From JAFLUQ01 sp964442035 (lineage in GTDB: Bacteria; Bacillota; Clostridia; UMGS1883), in contig CAYTWZ010000082.1 in NCBI GenBank assembly GCA_964442035.1, positions 1 through 8,134 of the forward strand: a DNA stretch of 8,134 nucleotides. Direction: 5' to 3'. Each line of letters begins with the position of its first letter. Position 1 is the first letter of the stretch. The position numbers and the translations under genes were made by a program. The notes under the pieces were generated by a model, which saw only the letters and a list, made by a program, of their open reading frames with translations, was not told the DNA's origin and made no database searches. Shown piece after piece: positions 1 through 5,863 of this stretch.

Positions 1-28
1 TCCAAGGTTGCCGCAGCGCACCATTAAT

Positions 29-60
29 ACAAAAGGGCTGCCTTTCGGCAGTCCTTTTGT
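29..60. repeat. Hairpin copy A (ACAAAAGG..CTGCC-TTTC-GGCAG..CCTTTTGT)
   Basis: The stem has 14 positions, with arms 29-42 and 47-60 around a TTTC loop. All pairs are Watson-Crick except G37 with T52, which is a G-U wobble in plus-strand RNA but an A-C mismatch on the minus strand. It is a near-identical copy of the hairpin at 301-332. No T-run follows on the plus strand; on the minus strand the arm ends TTTTGTATTAAT, a weak terminator tail. Confidence 0.75.
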
Positions 61-98
61 AAGACTACTGACAAACCCCTATGTATTATGGGGAAAGC

Positions 99-120
99 TT
101 GAAGGGGAACTCCCCTTCAA
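99..120. repeat. Hairpin with GGGG/CCCC core
   Basis: TTGAAGGGG at 99-107 pairs perfectly with CCCCTTCAA at 112-120 around the loop AACT. The A-run that follows at 122-127 is shared with the next hairpin, where it serves as the minus-strand T-run. Neither strand shows a U-tail right after this hairpin, so it is not a good terminator by itself. Confidence 0.65.
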
Positions 121-121
121 T

Positions 122-161
122 AAAAAACATAAAATCCGGGGACATGTGCCTCGGATTTTAT
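122..161 (-). terminator. Intrinsic terminator, minus strand
   Basis: ATAAAATCCG at 129-138 pairs with CGGATTTTAT at 152-161, and the stem extends inward through 139-141/149-151 to a 7-base loop. On the minus strand the stem is followed after one G by six T (122-127). It is the best U-tailed hairpin downstream of the S-layer gene in that gene's direction, although it lies about 190 bases past the stop codon. The inward pair 139/151 is G-U on plus and A-C on minus. Confidence 0.55.
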
Positions 162-176
162 ACCTTAATCGGGGTA

Positions 177-209
177 GAAAATACTTTTTATCCCATAAAA
201 AGTATTTTC
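177..209. repeat. Perfect 15-bp palindrome with 3-base loop
   Basis: GAAAATACTTTTTAT at 177-191 and ATAAAAAGTATTTTC at 195-209 are exact reverse complements around CCC. The stem is AT-rich and fully paired on both strands. No T-run outside the stem is present, so it is not a standard terminator. Confidence 0.7.
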
Positions 210-245
210 GTAAGCGTCAGTGCCCGATGCGGAAGGGGTTTCCGC

Positions 246-270
246 CGGGGGAACCGTGCGGGTTCCCCCG
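246..270. repeat. GC-rich hairpin (CGGGGGAACC/GGTTCCCCCG), copy 1 of 2
   Basis: Ten bases at 246-255 pair perfectly with 261-270 around GTGCG. The 30 bases 243-272 match the 30 bases 6991-7020, downstream of sigG, at 25 positions. This looks like a dispersed intergenic hairpin family. A smaller hairpin at 229-245 abuts it with no spacer. Confidence 0.65.
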
Positions 271-273
271 ACG

Positions 274-299
274 AGCTTGCTGACAAAGGTCAGCAAGCT
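274..299. repeat. Perfect 11-bp hairpin
   Basis: AGCTTGCTGAC at 274-284 and GTCAGCAAGCT at 289-299 pair exactly around the loop AAAG. It sits between the GC-rich hairpin and the terminal hairpin with only 3 and 1 spacer bases. No U-run follows on either strand. Confidence 0.65.
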
Positions 300-300
300 A

Positions 301-338
301 ACAAGAGGGCTGCCTTTCGGCAGTCCTCTTGTATTTTT
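301..338 (+). terminator. Intrinsic terminator hairpin (copy B), plus strand
   Basis: ACAAGAGG..CTGCC-TTTC-GGCAG..CCTCTTGT forms a 14-position stem at 301-332, followed on the plus strand by A and five T (334-338). It begins 17 bases past the S-layer stop codon, so it may also stop that transcript, but on the minus strand the tail is only TTAGCTTGC and one stem pair becomes A-C. Compared with copy A at 29-60 it differs at one base in each arm, and the pair stays complementary (A-T to G-C). Confidence 0.6.
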
Positions 339-349
339 AACCTTACAGG

Positions 350-3300
350 TTAGATGTTCTTGATTATAACGTCTGTGTCGCCGCCGTCTACTACGGTAAC
401 AACATCATCATCGTCATCTGTGTCCTGAACCTCAACAACTGTTGTGGAATTGTCATCAACATTGGAAACAGTGCCGCCGTTATTGCCGCCGGTAGAACCG
501 TCAACAGAACCTTCACCCTTGTTGAGCTTGTAAACTACGATATCCTGAACTTCACCCTTGTTGGTGAGAAGGTCTGTTACGTCTTCATCATCAATGTCAT
601 ACATTCTGAAGAATGCGTATCCATCATACTTGGTATCATAGTCAAAGTTGAACGCGCTGGAAGCGCCGGAAGCAGTCTTAACTGTAGCGCCGCTGATACG
701 GTTAGAGGTAAAGTCTACAACTACCAGACGTGTGCCGCTCTTCGGCTTGTATCCTTCTCTGCCCTCATCATCTGTGGTGTAGCCGGGAATGATAACACCG
801 TCGCTGGAAGAATAGCTCTCGATCTGAGCAAGGTCTGCATAAATCTTATCGCCATTATCTTCCTTGGTGTAGTCATAGTTCATTGTAATCGCATCAAGAA
901 CGCTGCCGTCCTTTGTAACAACTACAAGATACTCGATCTCGTCAACAAAGCCGTTAACTTCTTCACCTACGAGGAGAACAGTACCCTTCGCAAGGTTGCT
1001 CATTTCACCATCATCGATGTCCTCAGCGAGGCTGTTGTCATCATCGTCATAAAGTCTGAACTTTGTGGTAGAACCATCCTGGATACCTGTGAAGTCAACA
1101 TATACGTCACCGTCATCGTTTTCGCCAACCTCAAAGCTGGATACAACGAATACATGCTGGCTGTAGTCGATAGCAGCTGTAGGATCGATAGCGAGAACCG
1201 CTACAACCTCATCGTCCTCGGAGTAGGTGTAAGCTGTGTACTTGCTGTCGTTCTTGAAGATGCTGATACCGCTTACGGATACGTTATCGTCATCGGAAAG
1301 ATCATCGTCGTCAGTGCTGTCAAGAGCAAATACTATAGCATTATCAGCAAAGGAGTCGGAAGATCCAAGAGTCTTGTCTTCGGAATCATAAGTCTTGTCT
1401 GTGTAAGAAGCAACATCAATCTTGTCATAAGAATCAGAGCCTGTAGTAACGATAACCTTAGAGAGCTCGTCGTTGTCTACATCATACTTGATTATACGGC
1501 TGCTAACACCGTTTTCAAGCTCCTGAAGGATATCAAATGCTTCCTCAGCATCCATATTGGTGTAGCCATCGTTCTGGTAAACCTTAACCTTGCTCTTCAG
1601 ATTATAAGTGCGAGACTTACCCTGATTGTCAACAATCTTAACGCTGTATGTGGTCTTGCTGTACTTAACTTCATCATCTGTCGCAACAATAAAGCCATAG
1701 TCTCCTGTTGCAAGAGAGTCGCCGTCTACGTAAGAGATAAGGCCATCGCTGTTCAGATAGAATGTACCTTCAACACTGCGGAGATCCTTAATGGTCTTTT
1801 CCTCGTAGTTGGGAGAAAGCTGATATGCCTTTCCTGCTACTGTTATTGTTTCAGCCTCGGTATCGGAGGTTGTGCACTTAGCGTCAACAAGCTTGTCAGA
1901 GCTTACCTGATAGATAATGATAGCAGCGCTGCTCTCGTCATCATCGGAAGCAATTGTTGTGATTGTGTCGCCTTCAGCAACCTCGGAAACATCGATGTAA
2001 TTCTCGCCCTTAATAAAGAGCTTAAGAACATCGTCATCCTCGGGATCATAAGTTTCGGGAACTTCGCCGTAAAGCTCTGAGAAAGTATACTCGCCGTCAT
2101 CGTTAACTTCGATTTCGTCAACAACGCCTTCCTTTGTGTAGGCGCTTACTATAACTACGTTAAAGTCGCCGTCGCCATCGTTGTCGATGAACTCAAGTAC
2201 GCCGCCCTTACCGCTGCTGCTTTCGATAAGTTCCTTGTAAGCTGTACCTTCGGAATTCTCATCGATAGTGCTGTCCTCTACGTAGTTAACGAATACCTTT
2301 ACATCAGTATCGGGAGTAAGGCTGGAGGGCTTACGGTCGGACTTGCTGTTCTTCCAGTAGTATACTGTACCCTTGTCATCGCTCTTCTCCTGCTCACTAT
2401 CAGCAAGCTCATCATAAGCAGCGAGCATATCGCCCTTAACGGTGGTAACTGTATTCTTTGTTCCCTTAGCGGAGATAGCAAAGATAGTATCCTCGTCTGT
2501 GTCATCGTCAACGCCGATGTAAGCTACGCAAGCGTAACCAAGGAGAGAAGAAGCTGCTGTGCCGCCCTCTTCAAAGTCAAGCTGAGCAGCGTACTCATCG
2601 CCGGACTCCTTTTCGTAGGTCGTTCCGTCATAAGTGAAAGTCTTCTTGAAGCCAAGAGTTACGGTTGTGTCATCAGGGTCATACTCGTTGTTGGCAGCTG
2701 CGGTTGTAAGATAAGTATCTGTTACAACTACATCGTGCTTCTCAACGCCAAGACCGGAAAGAAGAGTTTTGTCTTCATTTACGCCATACTCGGTAGTATC
2801 ACCATATGTGGTCTGCTCCATCATGCCAACTTCCAGCGCGTTGTAAACAAGCTTCGCAACTGTAGCACGGGTAGCGGGCTGTCCAACAGTGCCAAGAGCT
2901 CCGCTGGTGATGCCTTCCTCAGAAGCAATTCCGAGGTAACCTGTGGGATAACCGCCGTTTTTGTCAGCCTTAGGTGTGTAACCAAGAGCAGCAACTATCA
3001 TCTTAACAGCCTGCTCGTATGTTACTTCGCCGCCGGGAAGGAATGTGCCATCGCCGCAGCCGTTGATAACGCCCTTAGCGTAAGCAGTGTTGATGTAACC
3101 GGCTGCCCAGTGGTCAGCGGGAACATCTGTGAAAGGTGTGGTACCCTTCTGCTCGTCGAGGTCAAGAGCGCGAACGATAATCGCGGCAACCTCTGCACGA
3201 GTGATTGTGTTGTCGGGCTTGAACGTACCGTCATCAGTACCCTGGAAAATGCCAAGGTTGGTGAGGATGTTCACAGCCTCCGCGTAGTTTGCTGTGCTGG

Positions 3301-3397
3301 GAACGTCAGGATAAGTAGCAAATGCTGTAGCAATACCCATCGTAAGAACCATAGCAACTGCAAGAACTACAGCAACGGTCTTCTTGAGAGTGTTCAT
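350..3397 (-). CDS. Secreted SLH-domain surface (S-layer-like) protein
   Basis: This is a 1015-residue exported protein likely anchored to secondary cell-wall polymer. The signal peptide covers residues 1-27: MNTLKK, a hydrophobic core, then a predicted cut after AFA. Three SLH domains follow at about 28-77, 88-137 and 148-190. The first keeps a full ITRAE motif (65-69); the second has VTYEQ and the third ATRAT. Residues from about 200 to the end match no family I recognise. This part is rich in Asp, Glu, Ser, Thr and Val, with acidic clusters near 700, 780-796 and 993-1000, and a DNDGDGDFN segment (405-413) resembling a calcium-binding loop. No LPXTG signal or C-terminal membrane helix is seen. 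The ATG start is supported by AGGAGGA at 3406-3412, 8 bases upstream. Tandem promoters precede it. SLH membership is secure; calling it the main S-layer protein is inference. Confidence 0.9.
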   Translation of the reverse strand: MNTLKKTVAVVLAVAMVLTMGIATAFATYPDVPSTANYAEAVNILTNLGIFQGTDDGTFKPDNTITRAEVAAIIVRALDLDEQKGTTPFTDVPADHWAAGYINTAYAKGVINGCGDGTFLPGGEVTYEQAVKMIVAALGYTPKADKNGGYPTGYLGIASEEGITSGALGTVGQPATRATVAKLVYNALEVGMMEQTTYGDTTEYGVNEDKTLLSGLGVEKHDVVVTDTYLTTAAANNEYDPDDTTVTLGFKKTFTYDGTTYEKESGDEYAAQLDFEEGGTAASSLLGYACVAYIGVDDDTDEDTIFAISAKGTKNTVTTVKGDMLAAYDELADSEQEKSDDKGTVYYWKNSKSDRKPSSLTPDTDVKVFVNYVEDSTIDENSEGTAYKELIESSSGKGGVLEFIDNDGDGDFNVVIVSAYTKEGVVDEIEVNDDGEYTFSELYGEVPETYDPEDDDVLKLFIKGENYIDVSEVAEGDTITTIASDDDESSAAIIIYQVSSDKLVDAKCTTSDTEAETITVAGKAYQLSPNYEEKTIKDLRSVEGTFYLNSDGLISYVDGDSLATGDYGFIVATDDEVKYSKTTYSVKIVDNQGKSRTYNLKSKVKVYQNDGYTNMDAEEAFDILQELENGVSSRIIKYDVDNDELSKVIVTTGSDSYDKIDVASYTDKTYDSEDKTLGSSDSFADNAIVFALDSTDDDDLSDDDNVSVSGISIFKNDSKYTAYTYSEDDEVVAVLAIDPTAAIDYSQHVFVVSSFEVGENDDGDVYVDFTGIQDGSTTKFRLYDDDDNSLAEDIDDGEMSNLAKGTVLLVGEEVNGFVDEIEYLVVVTKDGSVLDAITMNYDYTKEDNGDKIYADLAQIESYSSSDGVIIPGYTTDDEGREGYKPKSGTRLVVVDFTSNRISGATVKTASGASSAFNFDYDTKYDGYAFFRMYDIDDEDVTDLLTNKGEVQDIVVYKLNKGEGSVDGSTGGNNGGTVSNVDDNSTTVVEVQDTDDDDDVVTVVDGGDTDVIIKNI

Positions 3398-3496
3398 GTC
3401 TCAAATCCTCCTAATTAAATATTTTGAAGAGTTGGTTTTTCAGCTTCCGGCTCTCTTCCTTGCCGTAGCCGAGCCCGTTTCCGAGCTTCTACCGAA

Positions 3497-3525
3497 ATTA
3501 TAACATCCTCATTTTCATTCGTCAA
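3497..3525 (-). promoter_or_regulatory. Proximal sigma-A promoter (P2) of the S-layer gene
   Basis: On the minus strand TTGACG (3520-3525), a 17-base spacer and a perfect TATAAT (3497-3502) form a near-consensus sigma-A promoter. Transcription should start near 3490, leaving a leader of about 90 nt before the ATG. Within that leader, GAAGAG can pair with CTCTTC, or an overlapping GAGCC can pair with an upstream GGCTC, so it may be structured. Confidence 0.8.
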
Positions 3526-3535
3526 TAGATTTTCG

Positions 3536-3569
3536 GGAAATGTAACGGAAATGTAAAATTCCCTTACAT
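3536..3569. promoter_or_regulatory. Tandem direct-repeat operator candidate upstream of P2
   Basis: GGAAATGTAA occurs twice, at 3536-3545 and 3547-3556, with an 11-bp period (one helical turn). An inverted half-site TTACAT follows at 3564-3569, giving ATGTAA-N7-TTACAT with the second repeat. The nearest edge is 10 bases upstream of the P2 -35 box. Read on the minus strand the units are TTACATTTCC. Tandem TTnACA-like repeats at 11-bp period next to a -35 box are typical of OmpR/PhoB-family activators such as Bacillus PhoP. The assignment to a regulator is inference. Confidence 0.45.
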
Positions 3570-3633
3570 GCTTCCACGGCCCATGACGCCTGTCATTGCG
3601 GACACTGCAACCTCGGTTGATTGGTATATTTGC

Positions 3634-3662
3634 ATTCTACACAAAAAATCTTAAAATGTCAA
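3634..3662 (-). promoter_or_regulatory. Distal sigma-A promoter (P1) of the S-layer gene
   Basis: The minus strand has a perfect TTGACA (3657-3662), a 17-base spacer and TAGAAT (3634-3639, one mismatch). A transcript from here would start near 3627, pass through P2 and carry a leader of about 230 nt. Two promoters ahead of one gene fits a highly expressed surface protein. Confidence 0.7.
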
Positions 3663-3731
3663 TACGTTTATTATTTTTGTAACAAACGCTTAACATAAGC
3701 CGATCTATCATGCCGGGCAGTTGCCTTGGAA

Positions 3732-3786
3732 GATATGTGCTTATATTTAATGAAAGGATTTTTCGCAGGGCTTCCACGCCCGCGAG
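3732..3786. repeat. 55-bp direct repeat, left side of assembly gap
   Basis: These 55 bases abut the N run and are identical to 3887-3941 on its other side. They contain a hairpin, TCGC-(A)-GGGC ttccac GCCCGCGA, with one bulged A. The identical length and exact abutment suggest a de Bruijn graph k-mer overlap (k = 55) at the ends of two contigs. Confidence 0.8.
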
Positions 3787-3886
3787 NNNNNNNNNNNNNN
3801 NNNNNNNNNNNNNNNNNNNNNNNNNNNNNNNNNNNNNNNNNNNNNNNNNNNNNNNNNNNNNNNNNNNNNNNNNNNNNNNNNNNNNN
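3787..3886. other. Assembly gap of exactly 100 N
   Basis: One hundred undetermined bases separate the two identical 55-bp ends. One hundred is a conventional placeholder for a gap of unknown length. The true insert may be nothing at all (the two copies being one) or a longer repeated sequence. The non-gene stretch 3398-4006 therefore holds the S-layer promoters, this gap with its repeats, and the terminator of the regulator gene. Confidence 0.95.
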
Positions 3887-3941
3887 GATATGTGCTTATA
3901 TTTAATGAAAGGATTTTTCGCAGGGCTTCCACGCCCGCGAG
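3887..3941. repeat. 55-bp direct repeat, right side of assembly gap
   Basis: This is an exact copy of 3732-3786, starting directly after the N run and including the same bulged hairpin. It ends four bases before the A-run that belongs to the terminator of the XRE-type gene. Confidence 0.8.
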
Positions 3942-3944
3942 CGC

Positions 3945-3972
3945 AAAAAAAGAGCCGTCTCATAGCGACCCC
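3945..3972 (-). terminator. Candidate intrinsic terminator of the XRE-type regulator
   Basis: On the minus strand GGGGUCG (3966-3972) can pair with CGGCUC(U) (3951-3957), including wobble pairs, across an 8-base loop, and is followed by seven T (3945-3951). It begins about 35 bases past the stop codon of the regulator gene. The stem is weak, but the U-run is strong. Confidence 0.45.
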
Positions 3973-4006
3973 TTTTTTACCCCTCAAATTTTTAAAAACT
4001 TTTCAC

Positions 4007-4369
4007 TTAAAACTCCTCGCGCTTGTCGCAAACGCTTTGGATACAGCCTTCCTCCTTGCATCGATTGTACTCGATGCCGAGTACGGTATCAATACAGTGA
4101 CGTCCCTTATCATCCAAAGAATGATACTTTTCAAGCATAGAAATAGCTCTATCATCCATGGGAACAGGTGTGTCATAATTTACGAGTTTAATGTTGAGTT
4201 CCTTACACATAAGCACAACAGTCGTATAGGCTGTGCCGCCGACGCCGTTCTTAAGCGCACTGGCAACGGTCGTCTGTGGTATGCCAAGATGAATGGCAAA
4301 CCTTCTTACGCTTCGATACTGCTTCTTTACTTCATCAACAATCAAACTTGTCAAGTACTCTGCATTCAT
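4007..4369 (-). CDS. XRE-type helix-turn-helix transcriptional regulator
   Basis: This 120-residue cytoplasmic protein has an N-terminal DNA-binding domain at about residues 8-62. It shows the Cro/C1 layout: SVRRFAIHLGI as helix 2, PQTTVASALKNG as the recognition helix, then TTVVLMCKELNI as a packing helix. A short linker leads to a helical tail at 76-104 (LEKYHSLDDKGRHCIDTVLG), a segment often seen at the C-terminus of XRE regulators in Clostridia. I chose ATG at 4369 because GAGGTG (4376-4381) sits 6 bases upstream. The longer frame would start at a GTG lying inside that ribosome binding site. The gene stands alone behind its own perfect sigma-A promoter, which is overlapped by inverted repeats, so self-repression is likely. 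Its targets are unknown; the divergent composition of the C-terminal Cys/Glu tail gives no further hint. Confidence 0.85.
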   Translation of the reverse strand: MNAEYLTSLIVDEVKKQYRSVRRFAIHLGIPQTTVASALKNGVGGTAYTTVVLMCKELNIKLVNYDTPVPMDDRAISMLEKYHSLDDKGRHCIDTVLGIEYNRCKEEGCIQSVCDKREEF

Positions 4370-4386
4370 TTTATACACCTCTTTTT

Positions 4387-4425
4387 TTATAATGATTACT
4401 ACTATACATCTTCATTATAATGTAT
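4387..4425. promoter_or_regulatory. Candidate operator overlapping the regulator's -10 box
   Basis: TTATAATGA (4387-4395) and TCATTATAA (4412-4420) are a perfect 9-bp inverted repeat with a 16-base spacer. The right arm contains the -10 box of the regulator's promoter. A second inverted repeat, ATACAT (4404-4409) with ATGTAT (4420-4425), is nested over it. Because one arm lies upstream of the expected start of transcription, this works as DNA rather than as an RNA hairpin. Binding by the adjacent XRE-type protein is inference. Confidence 0.5.
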
Positions 4426-4442
4426 CCCCTGCGGCTTGTCAA
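4414..4442 (-). promoter_or_regulatory. Sigma-A promoter of the XRE-type regulator
   Basis: A perfect TTGACA (4437-4442), a 17-base spacer and a perfect TATAAT (4414-4419) lie on the minus strand, with transcription expected near 4407 and a leader of about 38 nt. The promoter sits in the 134-bp gap behind murF, where I see no convincing murF terminator. Confidence 0.85.
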
Positions 4443-4503
4443 GGGCTTTGCGAAAAAATAATTTGTAAAATTGTAAACTTTTGTTACGTTTATGCAACTT
4501 TAT

Positions 4504-5850
4504 TTAACATAATGTAACAATTTCATGAAATTCCATAAAATGTGACGCTTTGACAAGAATAGTGCCATCTTTTGGCAGGATACGGCGAAGGTTTTTTTTG
4601 AGGGCCTCCTTGTCCTCAAAATATTCGCACTGTCCCCCGGCAGCGGCACAGCCTTCGTAAAGCGCCCGTGATAGCGGTCCCACGGCCACAACAAGACCAA
4701 TGCCCTTCCCGGCGGCGTACTCGCCCACCTCCCGGTGAAGCCTTTCCGCCTCGTCACCCAGCTCACCCATGTCCCCGAGTATGGCCAAGGTTTCCCCCTC
4801 GGCGGCGGACAAAAGGTCAAGTCCGGCCTTCATGCTGGAGGGCGCGGCGTTGTAGCAGTCGTCAATTACGGTGAGACCGTCCTTTTCAATAAGATTGACC
4901 CGGCCGCTTATGGTGCCGGCGTTTGCCGTTCCAAGAAGTATCTCTTCCTTAGTAAGTCCCATTTCAAAGCCGACGCCCACTCCGGCGGCTACGGCATAAA
5001 GCACATGCTCTCCCGGGATACGCACCCTACAGTCTAAGCTTTGCCCAAAGGCCGATATAACGCACCTTGTGCCCTTAAGCCCCATGTTCTCCACTTGGCT
5101 TACGGCAATATCATTGTCCTCTCCAAAGCCGAAAAGCCGTCTGTTGGGACGCTCCACTGTTTTTAGGAAGGGATCATCGCCGTTAAGGAACGACGGCGCG
5201 TCGGGCAGCATATACTCAAATATTTCGCTTTTAGCCTTAAATATTCCCTCCTGAGACCCAAGTATGCCAATGTGTGAATGTCCGATATTTGTTATTATAC
5301 ACATATCCGGCACGGCAATGCTGCTGAGAAGCCTCATTTCGCCGAAATCGCTCATGCCCATTTCGAGGACAGCGACTTCCGTCTCACGCGGCATAGCAAG
5401 CAGCGTCAGGGGGAGTCCGATCTCGTTGTTAAAATTGCCCGAGGTCTTGTGTACCCGGTACTTTACCTCAAGCACCGAGGACACTACCTCCTTGCAGGTG
5501 GTCTTGCCCACGCTGCCGGTGACGCCGATCACCTTTACGCCGACGCTCCGGCGGTACCACGCGGCCAGACGTTGAAGGGCGGCCACCGTACTATCCACCA
5601 ATATGTAAGGGATTTCGCCGTCTATAGGCCTTTCGCATATGCAACACACGCAGCCCTGACCGACCGCTGCCGCCGCGTAATTATGCCCATCGGTCTTTTC
5701 GCCCTTTATTGCGGCAAAAATGCTTCCGCTGTCGGCCTTGCGGCTGTCGGTAGTGACCGAAAAAACTTCCTTTTTAAGCGCTTCCTCCGGGCCCACATAG
5801 CGCCCCTCTGCCGCCTCCGCGGCCTGAGCTACCGTAAATTTTGCTTCCAT
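4504..5850 (-). CDS. murF: UDP-N-acetylmuramoyl-tripeptide--D-alanyl-D-alanine ligase
   Basis: MurF adds D-Ala-D-Ala to UDP-MurNAc-tripeptide using ATP, the last cytoplasmic step of the peptidoglycan precursor. The 448 residues match the family length (about 450). The N-terminal substrate domain shows TTDSR and a KGEKTDGH stretch (33-56). The ATP loop GVTGSVGKTT is at 109-118, NNEIGLPLTLL at 141-151, EMGMSDFGE at 163-171 and TNIGHSH at 187-193. The hinge DDCYNAAPSSM is at 330-340 (the usual form is YNANP) and LGDMGELG at 358-365. Near the C-terminus, KASHFM replaces the more common K(G/A)SRGM, a mild variant. The ATG start has AAGGTG (5856-5861) 5 bases upstream, which nearly touches the ddl stop codon 13 bases away. 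It is therefore co-transcribed with, and perhaps translationally linked to, the gene that makes its substrate. Confidence 0.95.
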   Translation of the reverse strand: MEAKFTVAQAAEAAEGRYVGPEEALKKEVFSVTTDSRKADSGSIFAAIKGEKTDGHNYAAAAVGQGCVCCICERPIDGEIPYILVDSTVAALQRLAAWYRRSVGVKVIGVTGSVGKTTCKEVVSSVLEVKYRVHKTSGNFNNEIGLPLTLLAMPRETEVAVLEMGMSDFGEMRLLSSIAVPDMCIITNIGHSHIGILGSQEGIFKAKSEIFEYMLPDAPSFLNGDDPFLKTVERPNRRLFGFGEDNDIAVSQVENMGLKGTRCVISAFGQSLDCRVRIPGEHVLYAVAAGVGVGFEMGLTKEEILLGTANAGTISGRVNLIEKDGLTVIDDCYNAAPSSMKAGLDLLSAAEGETLAILGDMGELGDEAERLHREVGEYAAGKGIGLVVAVGPLSRALYEGCAAAGGQCEYFEDKEALKKNLRRILPKDGTILVKASHFMEFHEIVTLC

Positions 5851-5863
5851 TTAATCACCTTGA

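Larger units (their letters stand above)
29..332. other. Array of eight consecutive hairpins downstream of the S-layer gene
   Basis: The 349 bases left of the S-layer gene hold no credible gene. Instead, eight inverted repeats follow one another: 29-60, 99-120, 129-161, 177-209, 229-245, 246-270, 274-299 and 301-332. Together they cover about 220 of 304 bases, and the last four are separated by only 0, 3 and 1 bases. The first and last hairpins are near-identical copies, so the stretch is bounded by related elements. The smallest, at 229-245, is GCGGAA-GGGGT-TTCCGC. Two hairpins carry T-runs fit for intrinsic termination, one on each strand; the rest do not. It could be a stack of bidirectional terminators, a non-autonomous repeat element, or the structured 3' end of a plus-strand transcript that starts outside the window. 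The structures are read directly from sequence; the role is unknown. Confidence 0.7.

Noticed and set aside
8..283. Plus-strand open frame of 91 codons in the hairpin array
   Set aside because: It starts at TTG without a ribosome binding site, and its sequence is merely the translation of successive palindromes.
29..332. CRISPR array
   Set aside because: The repeated hairpins differ in sequence and spacing, and there are no constant repeats with unique spacers.
400..420. GAT/GAC trinucleotide repeat as a microsatellite
   Set aside because: It simply encodes the poly-Asp cluster near the C-terminus of the S-layer protein, with mixed GAT and GAC codons.
1154..2080. Plus-strand frame of 308 codons inside the S-layer gene
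   Set aside because: It is antisense to a well-supported gene. The long open frame reflects that gene's codon bias, and the product looks like no protein family.
2735..3418. Plus-strand frame of 227 codons opposite the SLH domains
   Set aside because: It is antisense to conserved SLH coding sequence, with no start signals and no recognisable domain.
3710..4420. Plus-strand frame running through the N gap
   Set aside because: It is bridged only by undetermined bases and is antisense to the XRE-type gene.
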